Below, in pieces: positions 1 through 11,368 of a stretch of 64,000 nucleotides of DNA (positions within the stretch are counted from its first letter, which is position 1; each line of letters starts with the position of its first letter). Location: assembly GCA_029532625.1 (NCBI GenBank), contig JARFXM010000008.1:372001-436000 (forward strand), in the 5' to 3' direction. The position numbers were made by a program, and so were the translations under genes. The notes beneath the pieces were generated by a model. That model was not told the origin of the DNA, did no database searches, and was given only the letters and a program-made list of their open reading frames with translations. Origin of the DNA: Lomentospora prolificans. Taxonomy: Eukaryota; Ascomycota; Sordariomycetes; Microascales; Microascaceae.

Positions 1-948
1 CGAGATGGAGATGTGGAGGATGGGCGGTGGTGAGTTGGGGAATTTTTTGGGGTCGTGTAGACGGAACTGGGAGATGTTTAGAATGAGCTGGTGCCTAGAT
101 AAGGCGGACTGGAGACGGGACTTTCAGCTTATGGGCTGCCCGTTCTCAAAGCATGGGGTCGAGCTGAAATACGGGTCCATATGAACAAATGATGAAACGA
201 GAACAAAATACAAGTAGTAATAGAGATTCATGGGTCACCATCATCAAAGGATGTTGATACAGAGCTTGCTACAGCTACGGCACTCCAAACGCGTCCCTCG
301 AAGGAAGTTTCTACATCTTCACATACGTCAAGAACGTCGGATACGCCTAGCACTTGACCCCAATCTGCCTATGGCGATCGACTTTGAGGGCACCAAATCT
401 GCCATTGGGGCTCTCTCATCTCGTCAGAACCCCGCGAGGTCGAGGTTGCGTCGTACTTTCTCCGATGGGCATATCCTCAGCTTGACGGGCAAGGTTTGCA
501 CGGGCACGGTTTGCATGGGCACAATGTATCAAGCCTGACGTTAAGGCTGCACGGTTTGAATGGACCCAAAGATATTCGAACGCTCATTGCCCGCCTCTGA
601 TACAATGTTGTTTCGGGCGCCCTATACGTTCCTGGTGTCCTCTTCTCAGCCTTGTTTCGTTTCGACGAATCTCCATCCCATGACGTCAAATTCGACAAGT
701 GTCGCGCAACGAAGAGTGTGCGTGCCGTCTTGGGAATCATTCGAAAATAACATTCATTCGTGAATCAAGCCATGCCACGACTGGCTTTATGGCTCGTCTA
801 AGAACTCCGTTTCTCATATCCATTGCAAAGCATCCAGTTCGATTCCTAGTTTGCTCTAGACCGCCATTCCCAAATCAAAGATGCGTACTCGGCATGAAGA
901 TAACTTTTGTACCTCACCCACTCTCTCTTTCAACCTCTAGGCATTCTA
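1..948. other. intergenic, left edge
   Basis: I see no convincing coding sequence here; the short open frames lack splice context and family resemblance. Read on the minus strand, roughly the first 100 bases are C/T-rich and purine-poor, as in fungal 5' leaders. I infer that a minus-strand gene starts just left of the window. The right end of this stretch is the 3' flank of LSM3. Confidence 0.4.
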
Positions 949-1455
949 CTATGAAGGAACGTGAGGTGAGATGAGAACGACGCTGTCACCTGTGAAGAGG
1001 TGTGAGCTAGCAATTCCGAAGATGAGACGGGGGTGGAAAGTGTACCTCTGACGAAGAGCATCTCTGCCTTGCGGCTTACAGTCTAAACGAAAGGGTGTCA
1101 ATGCCGTAGCCCGCAGGGCCCGAGAAACAAGAAGGGAGTACAAACCTTGGGCTCCGCGTCGGCCTCGTCCTCATCATCGACGACATATATCGTCTCCTCT
1201 ACATCGCCGAGGACGATGTTGCAATGGCTGTCGTAACCCTGCGAAGCCGCATGCGTTAGCCATCTTGATACCGAATCGTTCGCGCCCCCAGAGCCAAAGG
1301 ATAAGAAAAAAAGAAAGGTGATCTTGTCTCACGTAAAGCTTTCCCTTGAGCTCCCTGTCACCCCTCAACTTGACAAAGACAACTTCATCGAGAAGCAGCC
1401 TCACGAGATCGAGGGGTTCGGATACAAGGTTTGACTCGTCGCCAGCGTCCGCCAT
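949..1455 (-). CDS. LSM3: U6 snRNA-associated Sm-like protein LSm3
   Basis: LSm3 is one subunit of the LSm2-8 ring that binds the U6 snRNA 3' end in the nucleus and of the LSm1-7 ring in cytoplasmic mRNA decay. Four exons give 97 residues: 1333-1455, 1146-1238, 1046-1082 and 949-989 (294 nt with stop). Exon 1 begins MADAGDES and carries Sm1 (EVVFVKLRGDRELKGKL). Exon 2 has the RNA-contacting YDSHCNIVL loop and an acidic stretch. Exons 3-4 hold Sm2 (EMLFVRGDSVVLISP). The third-exon acceptor at 1083-1085 (TAG) was preferred over an AAG nearer the ATG because it adds TVSRKAEM, as in relatives, and keeps frame. Length fits the family (about 90-100 aa). It is divergent from the next gene, sharing about 465 bp. 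Confidence 0.94.
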
Positions 1456-1920
1456 TGTCCTCGAGTTGTATGATCTACACTCGGCAAATGTGAGTTCTTA
1501 GGAGGAGATGTCCGGGTGTTCGCGGCGGGCTGAGGGGTAGTTACAGGATATGAGTGAGCAGACAATGCGCGACCAGCAGCTTGTGATGGGAGCAGATTTG
1601 ATTTCGGAGTCAGTGAGTGCCAGGGCGTCTAGTGGCGCTGAATTTCACACTGTAACCTTGTGAAAAGATCTCGACAAACGCACAGTGCGCTTCTTGAGAA
1701 ATCCGGGGAAATCGTCGAAAGTACCTCTGCACGTGATGACAAGATCCAAGCGATTTGAGCTACCTTGTATTATCTCCCAGCGGGGATTCGACAGGGGAAG
1801 GTACCTTGGCCTCTTAGCGACGAGGACACACGACTTCCCTAGACATTCAATCCTCCCGTCTCCGATTCTCTTCAAACCACCCATACCACAGTTCTCTAAA
1901 CCTGGGGTCGGTCACGAACC
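1456..1920. promoter_or_regulatory. shared divergent promoter LSM3 / ATP13-like
   Basis: The two start codons face away from each other 465 bp apart, so both promoters must lie here unless they extend into the genes. I see no clear TATA box. The plus side just before 1921 is C/A-rich, as in a fungal leader. The role is inferred from gene layout only. Confidence 0.5.
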
Positions 1921-4332
1921 ATGCTGGGCAAATTCTCAACGTCGGGCGTCGTCCTGCGTGGACTGCGTCTCCAGAGCGCTCCAATTGGTACGCGTCAGCG
2001 AATCCTCAACGTACGCTTCCGCCGAGCTCTCCACCAGCTTCGACAAGAGTCCAGGTCCACCGCCAGTCCCCACAGCACCGCCAGGACCTATGCCACCGTC
2101 CAAGACTTCTCAGAGCCAAGCCTCACGACCAATGCTTCGGACGAATCTGCGGAGGAGTTTGGCGAAGTCATTAAAGACTACAAGGACCCCTTTGACTTCG
2201 CCGGCATCATTGGCGATTATTCTCTTCCCAACCCAATCGAGAGAAGCACCGATAAATTCGACTCGTTATTCGAAGCGCCGATCCCCAATTCCGATACTGT
2301 CGCCGCAACGAAGGGCATCCTCCATAAACTCTTTGCCGCGATCCAGCGTAAGGATCCTCGAGCGGCAGTGGCGACTTTTGGCTACCTACGCTCTGGGCGC
2401 AATGCCGAGATCTTCAAGCAACAGCTCATCCAACTTCCTGGTGCCCAATTCGCCGAGATCCTCGAGTCAATCGATCCTACAAAGACACACGGCGAAGTCG
2501 ACCATCTAGATGGATTGACCATAACGCCCGGAATGAGGGGCCATGGACTGGCGGAGGGTATCCTCGACAAGCACGGCGTGCGGATAATTTACAGCAGCCT
2601 TTTACACAAATTCCAGGAAATAATTCGCGCGCGCCTAGATGCCGGCGTTCCTACCCCTACCTCAGCATTCAAGGTGCTGTTTAGGCTCGCGGGAGCCGCG
2701 TCACAACCAGACGCTGTACGGGGGATCTTGGCCATGATACAGCAACTAGACGCCTCTCACCACCACGGCCATTTGCTTCTGAGTGAGCCTTGGGTGCTAG
2801 GCGAGTTTCTGAAGACGAGGTTTTTGACCGAACCTCTGTACTACCAGTACGACAAGGCCAGGGTTCGGGCGCGCCCACGCGACATGCACCCTAACCTGAA
2901 AAAATATCCCGCCCATATGGTCCGGGCACTCGACAGGCTCCGATTAAGCGTCCGCATTAACCAGGACCACTGGTTCAGGGTCAATCCGGTAACCGACGAA
3001 GAGATGCATCGAGCGCTTTCCAAGTCCAGGATCGTCAGGAGCGTCATGTCCTATAGCCGGCTCAGAACCGCGGGGCTTACGGAGGAGTTGCTATGCACCG
3101 TCTTTGTGGCTAGTTGCCGGACAGGTTCGAGTCATTTGCTCAGATTCCTTCTCAGGAAGTGCTACGGCATCCACGTCAACATTAACAAGGCGAGTGGCGA
3201 GATATCCATCACCGGGGGTGTCGACATGCCTCAAAATTCTCCCCTCCGGCCGGGGAAGCCGCTGTTATTGGCCATCGCTCGTGCTCTCGGCACTAACGGC
3301 GAGCTCGACCTCGCCCTACAGCTGGTTGCCTACGTCTCGCGCCGTTACAACATCGAAGTAACCCAGGATGTTTGGTCCGAGTGGTTTAGCTGGGCCCATG
3401 TTCATGGCTCCAAGCCGGCAAAAACGGAATGGCAGATTGTGCAGGATGCGAGGAGGATCCATTCTCCCAGCCAGATGCCCGAGCTTCTAAATACCCTCTC
3501 CCAAGGCACCTTCAACTTCACCCCAAGTTTTGAAGTCCTAGTCAACACCGCAAAGATGGAGCTATTATCCGGTCAACTGATCGACTCCCTTGATCTCGTT
3601 CGCAAAGCACGAGCAGAATTAGACAAGCTAACGGTCGAATACGAGAAGGCCGTCGCCAGGGAGGCGGCGTCGTTCGCGGCCAATATCCGCCTCGGCCAGC
3701 GCGCCTCTCCTGCACTCGAGAAGCGGCTCTACGTAGCATCCTACGAACTTGACCGCCTGTGTCGCCTGTGGCTGCGCAGGGCCGAGCGCGCCGTCCGGTT
3801 CAAAACCGCCGACTCCAGGAGGCTTCGCCTAGCCGACGTCGTCATTCCAAACTTCTTGGCTGAATTCTGGGATATTTTGCCGCAGAAGCTCGCGTACAGG
3901 ACTTGGACCGGCAAAGTATACATTCCCCACGATAACAGGAGGATTGGCTTCCTCCGGACGCACAGAGAATCGCCGTCTGCCAAACTCAGCATTCGAGTGC
4001 CGGTCAACGAGGCACCCGAACAACAGCTCGAAGAGGACGAGCATAGCGAGGACCGTCGACCGGCGGCTGAGGACGAAGGCGGCGGCCGCGACAACCGCGC
4101 TCCCGAGTGGGCGCCGGAGACGATCCTGCTGAAGCGCGAGGGCATGCGCAAGGTCAGATTCCCCTGGAAGAAGTACGAGGTCAACTTACCCGGTGAGCGC
4201 GAGTGGCACGTGGGTGGGCTCTCGCTGTATGCGGAGAAACACGGACAGCTCCGCCTTAGGGACCGGCTCAAGCATGACCCGAATCCGACACTCGAGGATG
4301 TCGAGGGTGAGCAGACGGACAAGAAGCTGTAA
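1921..4332 (+). CDS. mitochondrial protein resembling ATP13/Aep2 family (ATPase expression)
   Basis: Single-exon gene of 803 residues with an ATG in context accATGC. The N-terminus is Arg/Ser-rich and almost free of acids for about 55 residues, with a likely processing site near RTYATV: a matrix presequence. The body has helical repeat-like stretches (ILHKLFAAIQRKDPRAAV, LALQLVAYVSRRYNIEV) and a WSEWFSWAHVHGSKP segment that I associate with the fungal mitochondrial ATPase expression family, whose yeast member Aep2/Atp13 supports expression of the mitochondrial ATP9 mRNA. The last about 130 residues contain an acidic Glu/Asp patch followed by a basic KVRFPWKKYEV segment. Family assignment is from memory; the presequence is directly visible. 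Alternative: another PPR-like organellar RNA factor. It converges on GPI12. Confidence 0.75.
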   Translation: MLGKFSTSGVVLRGLRLQSAPIGTRQRILNVRFRRALHQLRQESRSTASPHSTARTYATVQDFSEPSLTTNASDESAEEFGEVIKDYKDPFDFAGIIGDYSLPNPIERSTDKFDSLFEAPIPNSDTVAATKGILHKLFAAIQRKDPRAAVATFGYLRSGRNAEIFKQQLIQLPGAQFAEILESIDPTKTHGEVDHLDGLTITPGMRGHGLAEGILDKHGVRIIYSSLLHKFQEIIRARLDAGVPTPTSAFKVLFRLAGAASQPDAVRGILAMIQQLDASHHHGHLLLSEPWVLGEFLKTRFLTEPLYYQYDKARVRARPRDMHPNLKKYPAHMVRALDRLRLSVRINQDHWFRVNPVTDEEMHRALSKSRIVRSVMSYSRLRTAGLTEELLCTVFVASCRTGSSHLLRFLLRKCYGIHVNINKASGEISITGGVDMPQNSPLRPGKPLLLAIARALGTNGELDLALQLVAYVSRRYNIEVTQDVWSEWFSWAHVHGSKPAKTEWQIVQDARRIHSPSQMPELLNTLSQGTFNFTPSFEVLVNTAKMELLSGQLIDSLDLVRKARAELDKLTVEYEKAVAREAASFAANIRLGQRASPALEKRLYVASYELDRLCRLWLRRAERAVRFKTADSRRLRLADVVIPNFLAEFWDILPQKLAYRTWTGKVYIPHDNRRIGFLRTHRESPSAKLSIRVPVNEAPEQQLEEDEHSEDRRPAAEDEGGGRDNRAPEWAPETILLKREGMRKVRFPWKKYEVNLPGEREWHVGGLSLYAEKHGQLRLRDRLKHDPNPTLEDVEGEQTDKKL

Positions 4333-4765
4333 GCTAGCGAGCGTGTACCGATGAGAATTGAACAATCATAGCTATTCGGCTGCTGCCACGCACGCATCGA
4401 TATTGTTTATTTCTTTTCTTTCGTGGGCAATCTTGTGGACCATCGTTGTATTGGTGTTGAGATGATGCATTCTTGGATTAAAACATGAAAAAAATATAAT
4501 AAAATCAGCAAAAATGCGATCCCCACTAAAACTCCTCGCCGTGACGAAACTCCATGAGCCCGAGGCATATCGGGCAAGCTGGTCAAGCACCAACTTACAC
4601 AAGACAAATCCCCCCTTCCCCTTTCCCCGTAACCAAATCTTATCATAATCCTCCGGACTCTCATTGTCCCAATTTCATATACATATACATATATATATAT
4701 ATATATAGCCGAAGCTTTCACGCGCGATTCGTGCGCGGAGAGAGTCTTGAAAAATCTCTTGTTTA
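4333..4765. other. convergent 3' flanks with AT repeat
   Basis: Region between the converging ATP13-like gene and GPI12, holding both 3' untranslated ends. It is AT-rich (for example ATAATAAAA near 4497) and contains a TA dinucleotide repeat. No gene is seen. Confidence 0.6.
4677..4707. repeat. (AT)n microsatellite with interrupting C
   Basis: Run of AT dinucleotides, interrupted twice by AC near its left end and then uninterrupted for about 18 bases. It lies in the convergent 3' region, where such tracts often coincide with 3'-end processing signals. Confidence 0.85.
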
Positions 4766-5908
4766 CTATTTGGCAGTCTCCCGCCTAAGGTCATTAATGA
4801 CCATATACCGACTAAACAAAATCCACAACCATCTAAACCACACCATCTGACTCTGATGCGCCTCCGTCATAGCGCCCCAAGCAGCGCCGAGCGCGCCGCC
4901 GCCGACGAGCTGGTTCACAAAAAGCAGGGCCTCGGGCCTGGGAGTCTGCGCCTCCTTGGCGCCCTTCTTGGCGCCGGAGAAGCCGGCGGCGAAAGTCCAG
5001 GTGAGGAGGGTGGCGAAGATGTCGAGGATGGAGAGGTACTTGCGGAGGATGGAGACGGAGGTGAGGACGTAGAGGTCGACGGGGCAGGCCCAGCCAGATT
5101 TGCCGCGCATGAGGTCGGCGAGGAAGGTGCGGGCGCCGTGGTAGAGGGAGATGTGGTTGGGGTGGGAGGAAACTCCGGTCGAGTCAAAGGTTATGAGGAC
5201 GTCGATGGCGGCGGTGGGGCGGTCTTTGGCAGGGGAGCCGCGGAGGTTGGCGGGGGCGAAGGCCTCGGAGAGGAGGGCGGAGATTTTGCTGGCTTCCCAA
5301 GTGGTCGTCATGGAGTCAGGGAAGTCTCTGTGAGGAGAGGGAGGGATATGAGTTAGCTTTTGTGGCGAGCAACATGAGAGGAGTATGAGGAGTATAAAGA
5401 ACTTACGGTCGGTCAACAACCCACACGTCGTCCTCATGACGGACACCAAGAGCGAGGGCGCTCTTGACGAGCTCCTTCTTCCTGGTTTCTCCTAGGCCCG
5501 CTGCGTCTCCTAGTTGCGAAAGGGCACGTTAGCAAGAAAGGCGCGTTTAGGTCTCCAGGCGCAAAGCAGCTCCAGGACTTGCGGATGCTAATTGGTTCGA
5601 GAACCCCTTGACAAAAATGGCCGAGTCTCCAGGCAAGCACGGCCCAAGTCCTGCCAAGCGTCAGAGGAAAGGTATCACCCACCAGAGCTCAGGCACAAGA
5701 CCTTGACATGGTTTCCAGTCTCAGGCTTCGTCAGTGCTAGCACCGTAGGCGCAAAAAACATAGCCTCGTCATCTGGATGCGCGATCAGCAGACAAATGCG
5801 CTTGTTCTGCAGGCGGGGAACGCGCATCTGTATGACGGAGGCAGTGTAGGTGTAGATGCACGGAATGACGATGAGGGCGGCGCCCACGTAGATCAGCACG
5901 TCTAACAT
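4766..5908 (-). CDS. GPI12: GlcNAc-phosphatidylinositol de-N-acetylase (GPI12/PIG-L)
   Basis: Removes the acetyl group from GlcNAc-PI in the second step of GPI-anchor synthesis, on the cytosolic face of the ER. Three exons, 5683-5908, 5407-5509 and 4766-5327, give 296 residues. An N-terminal anchor (LIYVGAALIVIPCIY) is followed by the metal/catalytic motif AHPDDEAMFF (residues about 43-52), then SSGDAAGLGETRKKEL across the first splice, and the second metal motif GVSSHPNHISLYHGA. The C-terminus has the family signature FSRYMVINDL. The GTGGGT donor at 5682 was chosen because it restores the conserved LSSG.AxGLGETR reading; both junctions keep frame. Length is usual for fungi. It converges with the ATP13-like gene. 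Confidence 0.95.
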
Positions 5909-7108
5909 GGTGGCGGGGCTGCGAAGAAGCACAAAAGTAATATTATGGCCCAAACAAAGGAAAGAAAAAGAAGGCTCAAAAAGGAACTCTGTCCGCGGTA
6001 TTTGTCGGCAAAGAGTATAGGCCACGAGCTCGGTTTAAGGGAGCTCGCGGGCTCGAAAAAAATGGACGTTCGTTTGCAAATGCGGGATGGAGGGGCGGGT
6101 AGGCAATGTGGTGCCCGGATTTCGTGGGGGGTCGGTCGTAGTGCAGGAATGGAATATAAAGTGGTTCTCACCAGCTGGCAGTAATATAAGCTCGGGCTCT
6201 AATGCGCATGCAACTCCTTTTTTTCACGATGCACGCGTCCGCGGCGAGTTTGGGATCGCGAGGTGGTGAGGCCTGGCAGAGAATAGGAGGAGAGAAGGAG
6301 GAAGAAAGGAGAGAGGAAGCAGATCGGTTTCCCGTCCCTTTGTTCGTGTCCCGCGAGATTGATTGATGCCACCTTGCGATTTCAATTGGAGGGCTACCCC
6401 CTGGTCGCTTCGCTAATTAGCTCTTGTGGTCGTGGGCTGGCCAGGCCAGGACGGATTCCGGGGAAATATAATGACGGCGGGTCCCGATGCCTGGTGATCA
6501 AATCTACGGGTCTTGATAGTGGCCGGAACTTTTTTATCCCACGATTGGCTGCATGCGGTCGGGAGCCATTGTCTGAAGAAACCAGGATAAGATGATCGGG
6601 GAAAACCTGGGATCAATGATCGCACATCAATGGTCGTGTCTTTTGGGGGTTTTAGTAGAGCTCTTCCGGTGTCGAAGTGCCAGGCTGCTGGCCATGGCGC
6701 GGGATCGAAATAGCCACTTGTCCGTAATACCCTGGACCTCTGATAGGGCAGGGCAAGCCACTGCTGGCTTCCATCTCAATTGATCAATGTATTACCACTT
6801 CTCTCGTACGAAGGTGCAATGGACGGTAATTAATATTAGGGCCCCGACGTCATCAGGAAAGCCAAGCAGGCCACTGGCACATGCCAGCAAGTGAGTTCAT
6901 GCTGGATCGGGGACATGGACCGACATGGAGGTACCGATTCTTATTACTTACACTTGATCGATTGGTACATTACTACCACATTACATCAATCCAAGTAAAA
7001 ATACAAAAAATTCCCATGAGCCACCTACCCCGATTCGGAACCATCACCAGACCCGAGATTTCCATCCCCAACACGCGCTGTTTTCCAAATCGCAAACGAT
7101 CGCCCGCC
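5909..7108. other. intergenic between divergent genes
   Basis: About 1.2 kb between the starts of GPI12 (minus) and the small membrane protein gene (plus). It contains purine-rich stretches near 5945-5995 and 6280-6320, probably the GPI12 leader. No coding frame with recognisable product is seen. Confidence 0.5.
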
Positions 7109-7859
7109 ATGGCTCGCAAGCGGAAGGACGCAAACGAACCCAAGATCAAGTTAGCCCAACCCGACCGGTCCGGCCCCGATCCGAACGAGAAGACGCTGTA
7201 CAAATGGGCGGAGGAAAGGAACCTCTTTGAGGAGGCCAAGCGCCGCGAAGCCGCCGCGAAGACCGCGGCCGCCAAGAAGGATGGCTCCAACACGAGCGCC
7301 GCGTCCGAAGAGGATGAAAACGTGATGAGTCCCGGCGAAGAGCGCGTTGCCGAGGCCGTCCTCTGGACCGTCACCATCGCCATGCTGCACTTCACGCTCG
7401 ACACCTTGGTGCAGCACCAGTACGCCCAGGAGATTAACTGGAGGGCTATCGGCATTCGGACGGCCCAAGCATTTGCGGGTATGTGGATTCTTTCGGAGCT
7501 GATATCTTTTTGCCTCCTTCATTTCCTTTGGGAAATCGCTAACTGGCTGCTCTTCAGTCTTCCTAGCTCTCTTCTACACCCTCCACCCCCACGTTTCTAG
7601 CCCGAACCTGATTCCTGGTCTACCCACTCGCTACCAGCACGCCGCACGCCAGACCATCTTCTTCATCGGCAGCATCTTGTCGGGGTGCTACCTCATTTAC
7701 ATCACCAACTCCAAGGGATATCTAGCCGTGCAGAAGAAGGCGCCCCCTCTGGCGTGCATGTGGCTTTGGACAGTCATCGAGTTGAACCTCGTGCTCTCCG
7801 TTGTCAGCGTCGCATGTGCGGGCGCCTTCATCTGGTATGGAGACTACGAGGTAAAATAA
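7109..7859 (+). CDS. small multi-pass membrane protein, conserved in fungi (DUF7719-like)
   Basis: Two exons, 7109-7478 and 7558-7859, encode 223 residues; the intron runs GTATGT to TTCAG. The N-terminal about 75 residues are charged and Ala/Lys/Glu-rich (MARKRKDANEPK), followed by four hydrophobic segments: LWTVTIAMLHFTLDTLV, VFLALFYTLHPHV, TIFFIGSILSGCYLIYI and a long one around WTVIELNLVLSVVSVACAGA. It ends GDYEVK. I recall similar proteins as an uncharacterised ascomycete family (DUF7719), probably in the ER or another endomembrane; function is unknown. The ATG at 7109 (gccATGG) is preferred over an in-frame upstream ATG at 7019 because it begins the conserved basic stretch. Confidence 0.82.
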
Positions 7860-7945
7860 ACTACACGATACACAAAGCCAACCCAGGCGAGAGACTGCGA
7901 AGCTTCACATGTAAATGTAGATAATGTTTGATTGGTATCCTGTCG

Positions 7946-8885
7946 TCATCTAGATAATGATCTTGCTATAGAGTGCGGGGTGCTCGGTCTGCGTTCATGT
8001 CTCCTTCCCTTTCTCCTACCCACGTTCTCAAGCGATGCAGAAAGTCTCTTCGCTTTAGCGTTTACGTCCACGATACTCTGCACGTCGGCGCTATATCTAC
8101 TCATGTCCCTCTTCCCAAGTAGGCCCACGAGGTCCTCGAGCTTCTGCATCTCCTCGCGGTGCTCAGTCATAGACCGTTCGAGCCGGCCCAACGATTCGTA
8201 ATTTATCGTCTCCATCCACTTGACCCTCGTCTCCAGGTCCCGTATGCGCCTAATAGAAAGTCATTTCCAAGTCACTCCACGACGGATACGCCACCAGAAG
8301 AAACACTTACGAAGACACCATGCTCATCTGCGCAAACTGCACCCTCCCCGTCAACGCATCCCGCTGCCTCACAAGCTCCAGCGCCTTCTTCCTGACCGGC
8401 AACCACGCCATGGCCACCCCGGACCCCAGCGTCCAGCTGCTCGGCACAAGCGTCCAGCTCTCCCCCCTCCGCCTATCGCTTTCCGCGCCCCTCTGTTCCG
8501 TCTCCTCGACGATCTCGAGCAGGCGCTTCTCCAACCTATCCAAGTCCTCCATCACGTAGGCGTACATCTGGTATTCCGGGAGGAACCGCTGGTAGGCCGG
8601 CAGGTGCGGCCGCGGGTTCTGGCCCTGCTGGGAGAATGGCTGGCCCTTTGCGGAGGTCGAGGACGGCCCGCCGTCGAGGGCGGCCGCCTGTATGAGCTCG
8701 GCCAGCCACGTCGACTCGGTCTTGTACCATGATAACGCCGCCTTGACGCGGAAGTATTCTTCGTCGCTGTTCCGCAGGTAGCTTATGCGCGCGTAGATGG
8801 CGGCCGCTACGGCGACCACAAAGGTGAGGATCCCGACTACGTTGGAGGCGATAGACAGGGGGCTGTCTCTCTCATTGGGGTCCAT
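7946..8885 (-). CDS. single-TM coiled-coil protein, uncharacterised
   Basis: Two exons, 8311-8885 and 7946-8249, encode 292 residues; the intron 8250-8310 has GTAAGT and TTAG ends and is in frame. It starts MDPNERDSPLS and has one N-terminal membrane helix (NVVGILTFVVAVAAAIYARI, about residues 15-34). A long helical, charged region follows (MEDLDRLEKRLLEIVEETEQR), then a second hydrophobic patch near VAMAWLPVRKKALELV. The C-terminal half is strongly coiled-coil (RIRDLETRVKWMETINYES, EEMQKLEDLVGLLGKRDMS) and ends in a basic tail. I do not recognise a named family. Its architecture resembles fungal proteins with an N-terminal anchor and a cytosolic coiled coil. It is tail-to-tail with the preceding gene, 86 bp apart. 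Confidence 0.78.
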
Positions 8886-10211
8886 TGCCGGCTTTTATAC
8901 GGCGGTACGGGGGTGAGGGGGAGGGATAATTCTGCTGCTGCAGAAAAGATGGCAGAATTCGCAGATCTTCATGACGAGAATCGGGTCAAGCTCGCAGTGG
9001 TATGTGCGCCTTTCAGCTGTCGATCCGGGGACCAGGTTGGGCTGTCAGCTTGACCCCCCTGAGGCTATTGCGATCGCTGCTAGGTACTAGTGACTGTCGT
9101 GTCAACTGTAGTGGGCAATCACTGGGAGGTACTAATTACCCCTCCAGGGCTAGACCCAATCGTCGCCAGGCTGGCCCCTGGAAGTCATGGACCTCTTAAT
9201 GTACTTTGTACCTTTCAACCTCAAGAACGTTCTCTCAATCTGCCCAGTTTCTACAACGATGAAATAATTCTTGCAAATAGGGAATATCTTGCGCTTCACT
9301 GATATGACTCTGGCTATACCGAACTCATTGAGATTCCCTTTCCTTGCGGAAAAATCTAACCACATGGTTGATTGGTAGGTCACAGCATCAAAATCATGCG
9401 ATGCCGCGTGTAAGTGCTTCCGAACATTTAAAGGCAGTCCAAGCCTGTTCGAAGCAAGCCAGGGCAAAGTCGGCTAGTATCAGACTGCGGGCCCTACTGT
9501 GAACGCTGTCGCTTTATGGGATCTGTAGGAAGTGATAGTTCTCGGCTAGTGGAAAGAACGATGAGCCGGGTCTCTGTCCCCTACCACACTGGAGCAACTG
9601 CAGGACCATCCCATACAATTGCTTGATTCTTGTACGTCACCAAACCACCCACCTGTCCTACTCCTCGACATCGTTCAACTTCACTACGTAACTCCGTTCG
9701 TTTGTCTCCGTCCTTGGACGCCATCAGAATATCCGCCAACAGCCAAGCCACTCTTGCTTCAACTGAGTAAGAGTAAGCTAAGCTTGTTCCTCTACTTGCC
9801 CTTATCGATGGTCATGATCCTAACACCAGACTACGTAGTTCCGAACCCCTAAAGAAAATCCTTGCGAAACAGAGACCGGTCCTACTTCATTGCAGTCTAG
9901 AGTAAGTAGCAGCCCGTGTCACCTCATCTTCACTCCTATCGTTTCATCTTCCAACGGACTATCGGCATATTGGATGTGGATTGTGTCCTGCATACATCAT
10001 CGATCATTGTGCTGCTAGCCTATTGATGCCACCCACATTCTCTACTCTGACCGCATCACTGACATAGATTTATAGTCCTCCTTCCATAGACTACCGCTAT
10101 TCAGCAACTTTCCTAAAGCTTTCTGAGACCTGAAACCGTCTCCAGGGCCTTCCCCAACGAACTCTTCTCCAACAACAAGTCAGATACCAATACCTACCCA
10201 CGCCTCTCACG
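8886..10211. other. intergenic
   Basis: No gene recognised. The part next to 8885 is probably the leader of the minus-strand coiled-coil gene. The last about 130 bases before 10212 are C/A/T-rich like a plus-strand leader. Confidence 0.45.
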
Positions 10212-10640
10212 ATGTCAGGCTCCGACAACTGGCGTCCGTACACCATTCCACACACGGGAGAGGGCGCAGTCCAACGCCCCGACGGCCAATGGGTGCCTTC
10301 TTCGCAAGTCTTGAATGTACCTCTAAACCCCCACCGCCAGATCGACACTTCCTCTTCCCTCTTTTCCTCGACGACCAACGTCGGAGCCGCGGCCACGACT
10401 TGTTCTGTGCCTTCGGCACCAATGAATACGAGCTCTACGGCAACCACGTTCTCTTCTCTCCCCACCTCGGTTTCCGACCCTGTCAACCCTCGCGTCGGTA
10501 GCCAGAATCAATATCAGGAACCCGTTCATCCTAGATTCGCCTGTAACAATGGCCCTGGAGAAATTGAAACTCGACCGGCTTCCCTGAGTTACTGCGTCGA
10601 TGGTGGGATCTCAGGGAGGTCCACCTCTGGTTCTAAATAG
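10212..10640 (+). CDS. hypothetical Ser/Thr-rich ORF
   Basis: Open frame of 142 codons starting MSGSDNWRPYTIPHTGEG after a C/A-rich leader-like stretch (tcacgATGtc). Codon choice over the first about 110 codons is C-biased like the real genes nearby. The product is polar, Ser/Thr/Pro/Asn-rich, without signal peptide or membrane helix. No family is recognised. The end (SGRSTSGSK) may be read-through into an intron, so further exons are possible. It could also be chance: other frames here are open for 70-129 codons. Confidence 0.3.
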   Translation: MSGSDNWRPYTIPHTGEGAVQRPDGQWVPSSQVLNVPLNPHRQIDTSSSLFSSTTNVGAAATTCSVPSAPMNTSSTATTFSSLPTSVSDPVNPRVGSQNQYQEPVHPRFACNNGPGEIETRPASLSYCVDGGISGRSTSGSK

Positions 10641-11368
10641 GTCGACTCTTCTGGTATTTCTCCCCCTATCACTACCCTCAGTCTGTCGTCCAGTCCCCGA
10701 AAATATGCTTTCGGGAATAATACCCGTTAGTTTCCTGGGACTTCCAACTACCCATATAGTCGAATTCCTTAAATATACACCTTTTACAGGGCACCAAAAA
10801 CCTTCGATCTCTTTGTCCGTGTTCTCCAACTTGATAATGGGATTAGAATGTTGTATCTTCAAACCCGCAGTATCAGACCTATTTGACATGGAGAATTACA
10901 GTAAATATAGAGAACCCTACGCAGCTTGTCTCGGTAGCTATCGAGGAAGGCGTGAGCGAGCGTAGCCAAACGCCTAGAAGAGAGCAAGAAAGATAGGGAT
11001 CAGATGATGGGTCCTGACTGAGCGGGCATATGTAAGGGCCGACCCACCCAAGAGCCACATCACGCGGGAGATTTCTTCCCTAGAAACAGTCATGGGAACC
11101 TCTTTCCATGTTTACCATGCATTACAACCTAGTGAGTCTTCAGCCGGTTGACAGGGACCTCGGAGGAGCTGCTTTCTAGTTCTCGATCACAGAGTACCAG
11201 TGGGAGCTTATCTATTTCAATACAGTACTAAACCAATCCTGTACTAAGAGATATTTAGCCTAGTGACAGAGCACGGGCAAAGAACTTGAGTCTCAATACA
11301 AGGGTTTCGTGCCCGCTTTCAGCACACCTACCGCATCTATTCAGAACGGCCGCCTAACAAACAAGCAT
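10641..11368. other. intergenic
   Basis: No recognisable gene. The codon bias seen in 10212-10560 is lost here. The right end is the 3' flank of family member A. Confidence 0.4.

Noticed and set aside
1068..1082. AAG as acceptor of LSM3 exon 3
   Set aside because: A proper TAG acceptor 15 bases upstream keeps frame and adds TVSRK, which fits relatives better.
1685..2509. Plus-strand frame of 274 codons overlapping the ATP13-like start
   Set aside because: Out-of-frame overlap with a single-exon gene that has a clear presequence; Ser/Arg/Pro-rich shadow composition.
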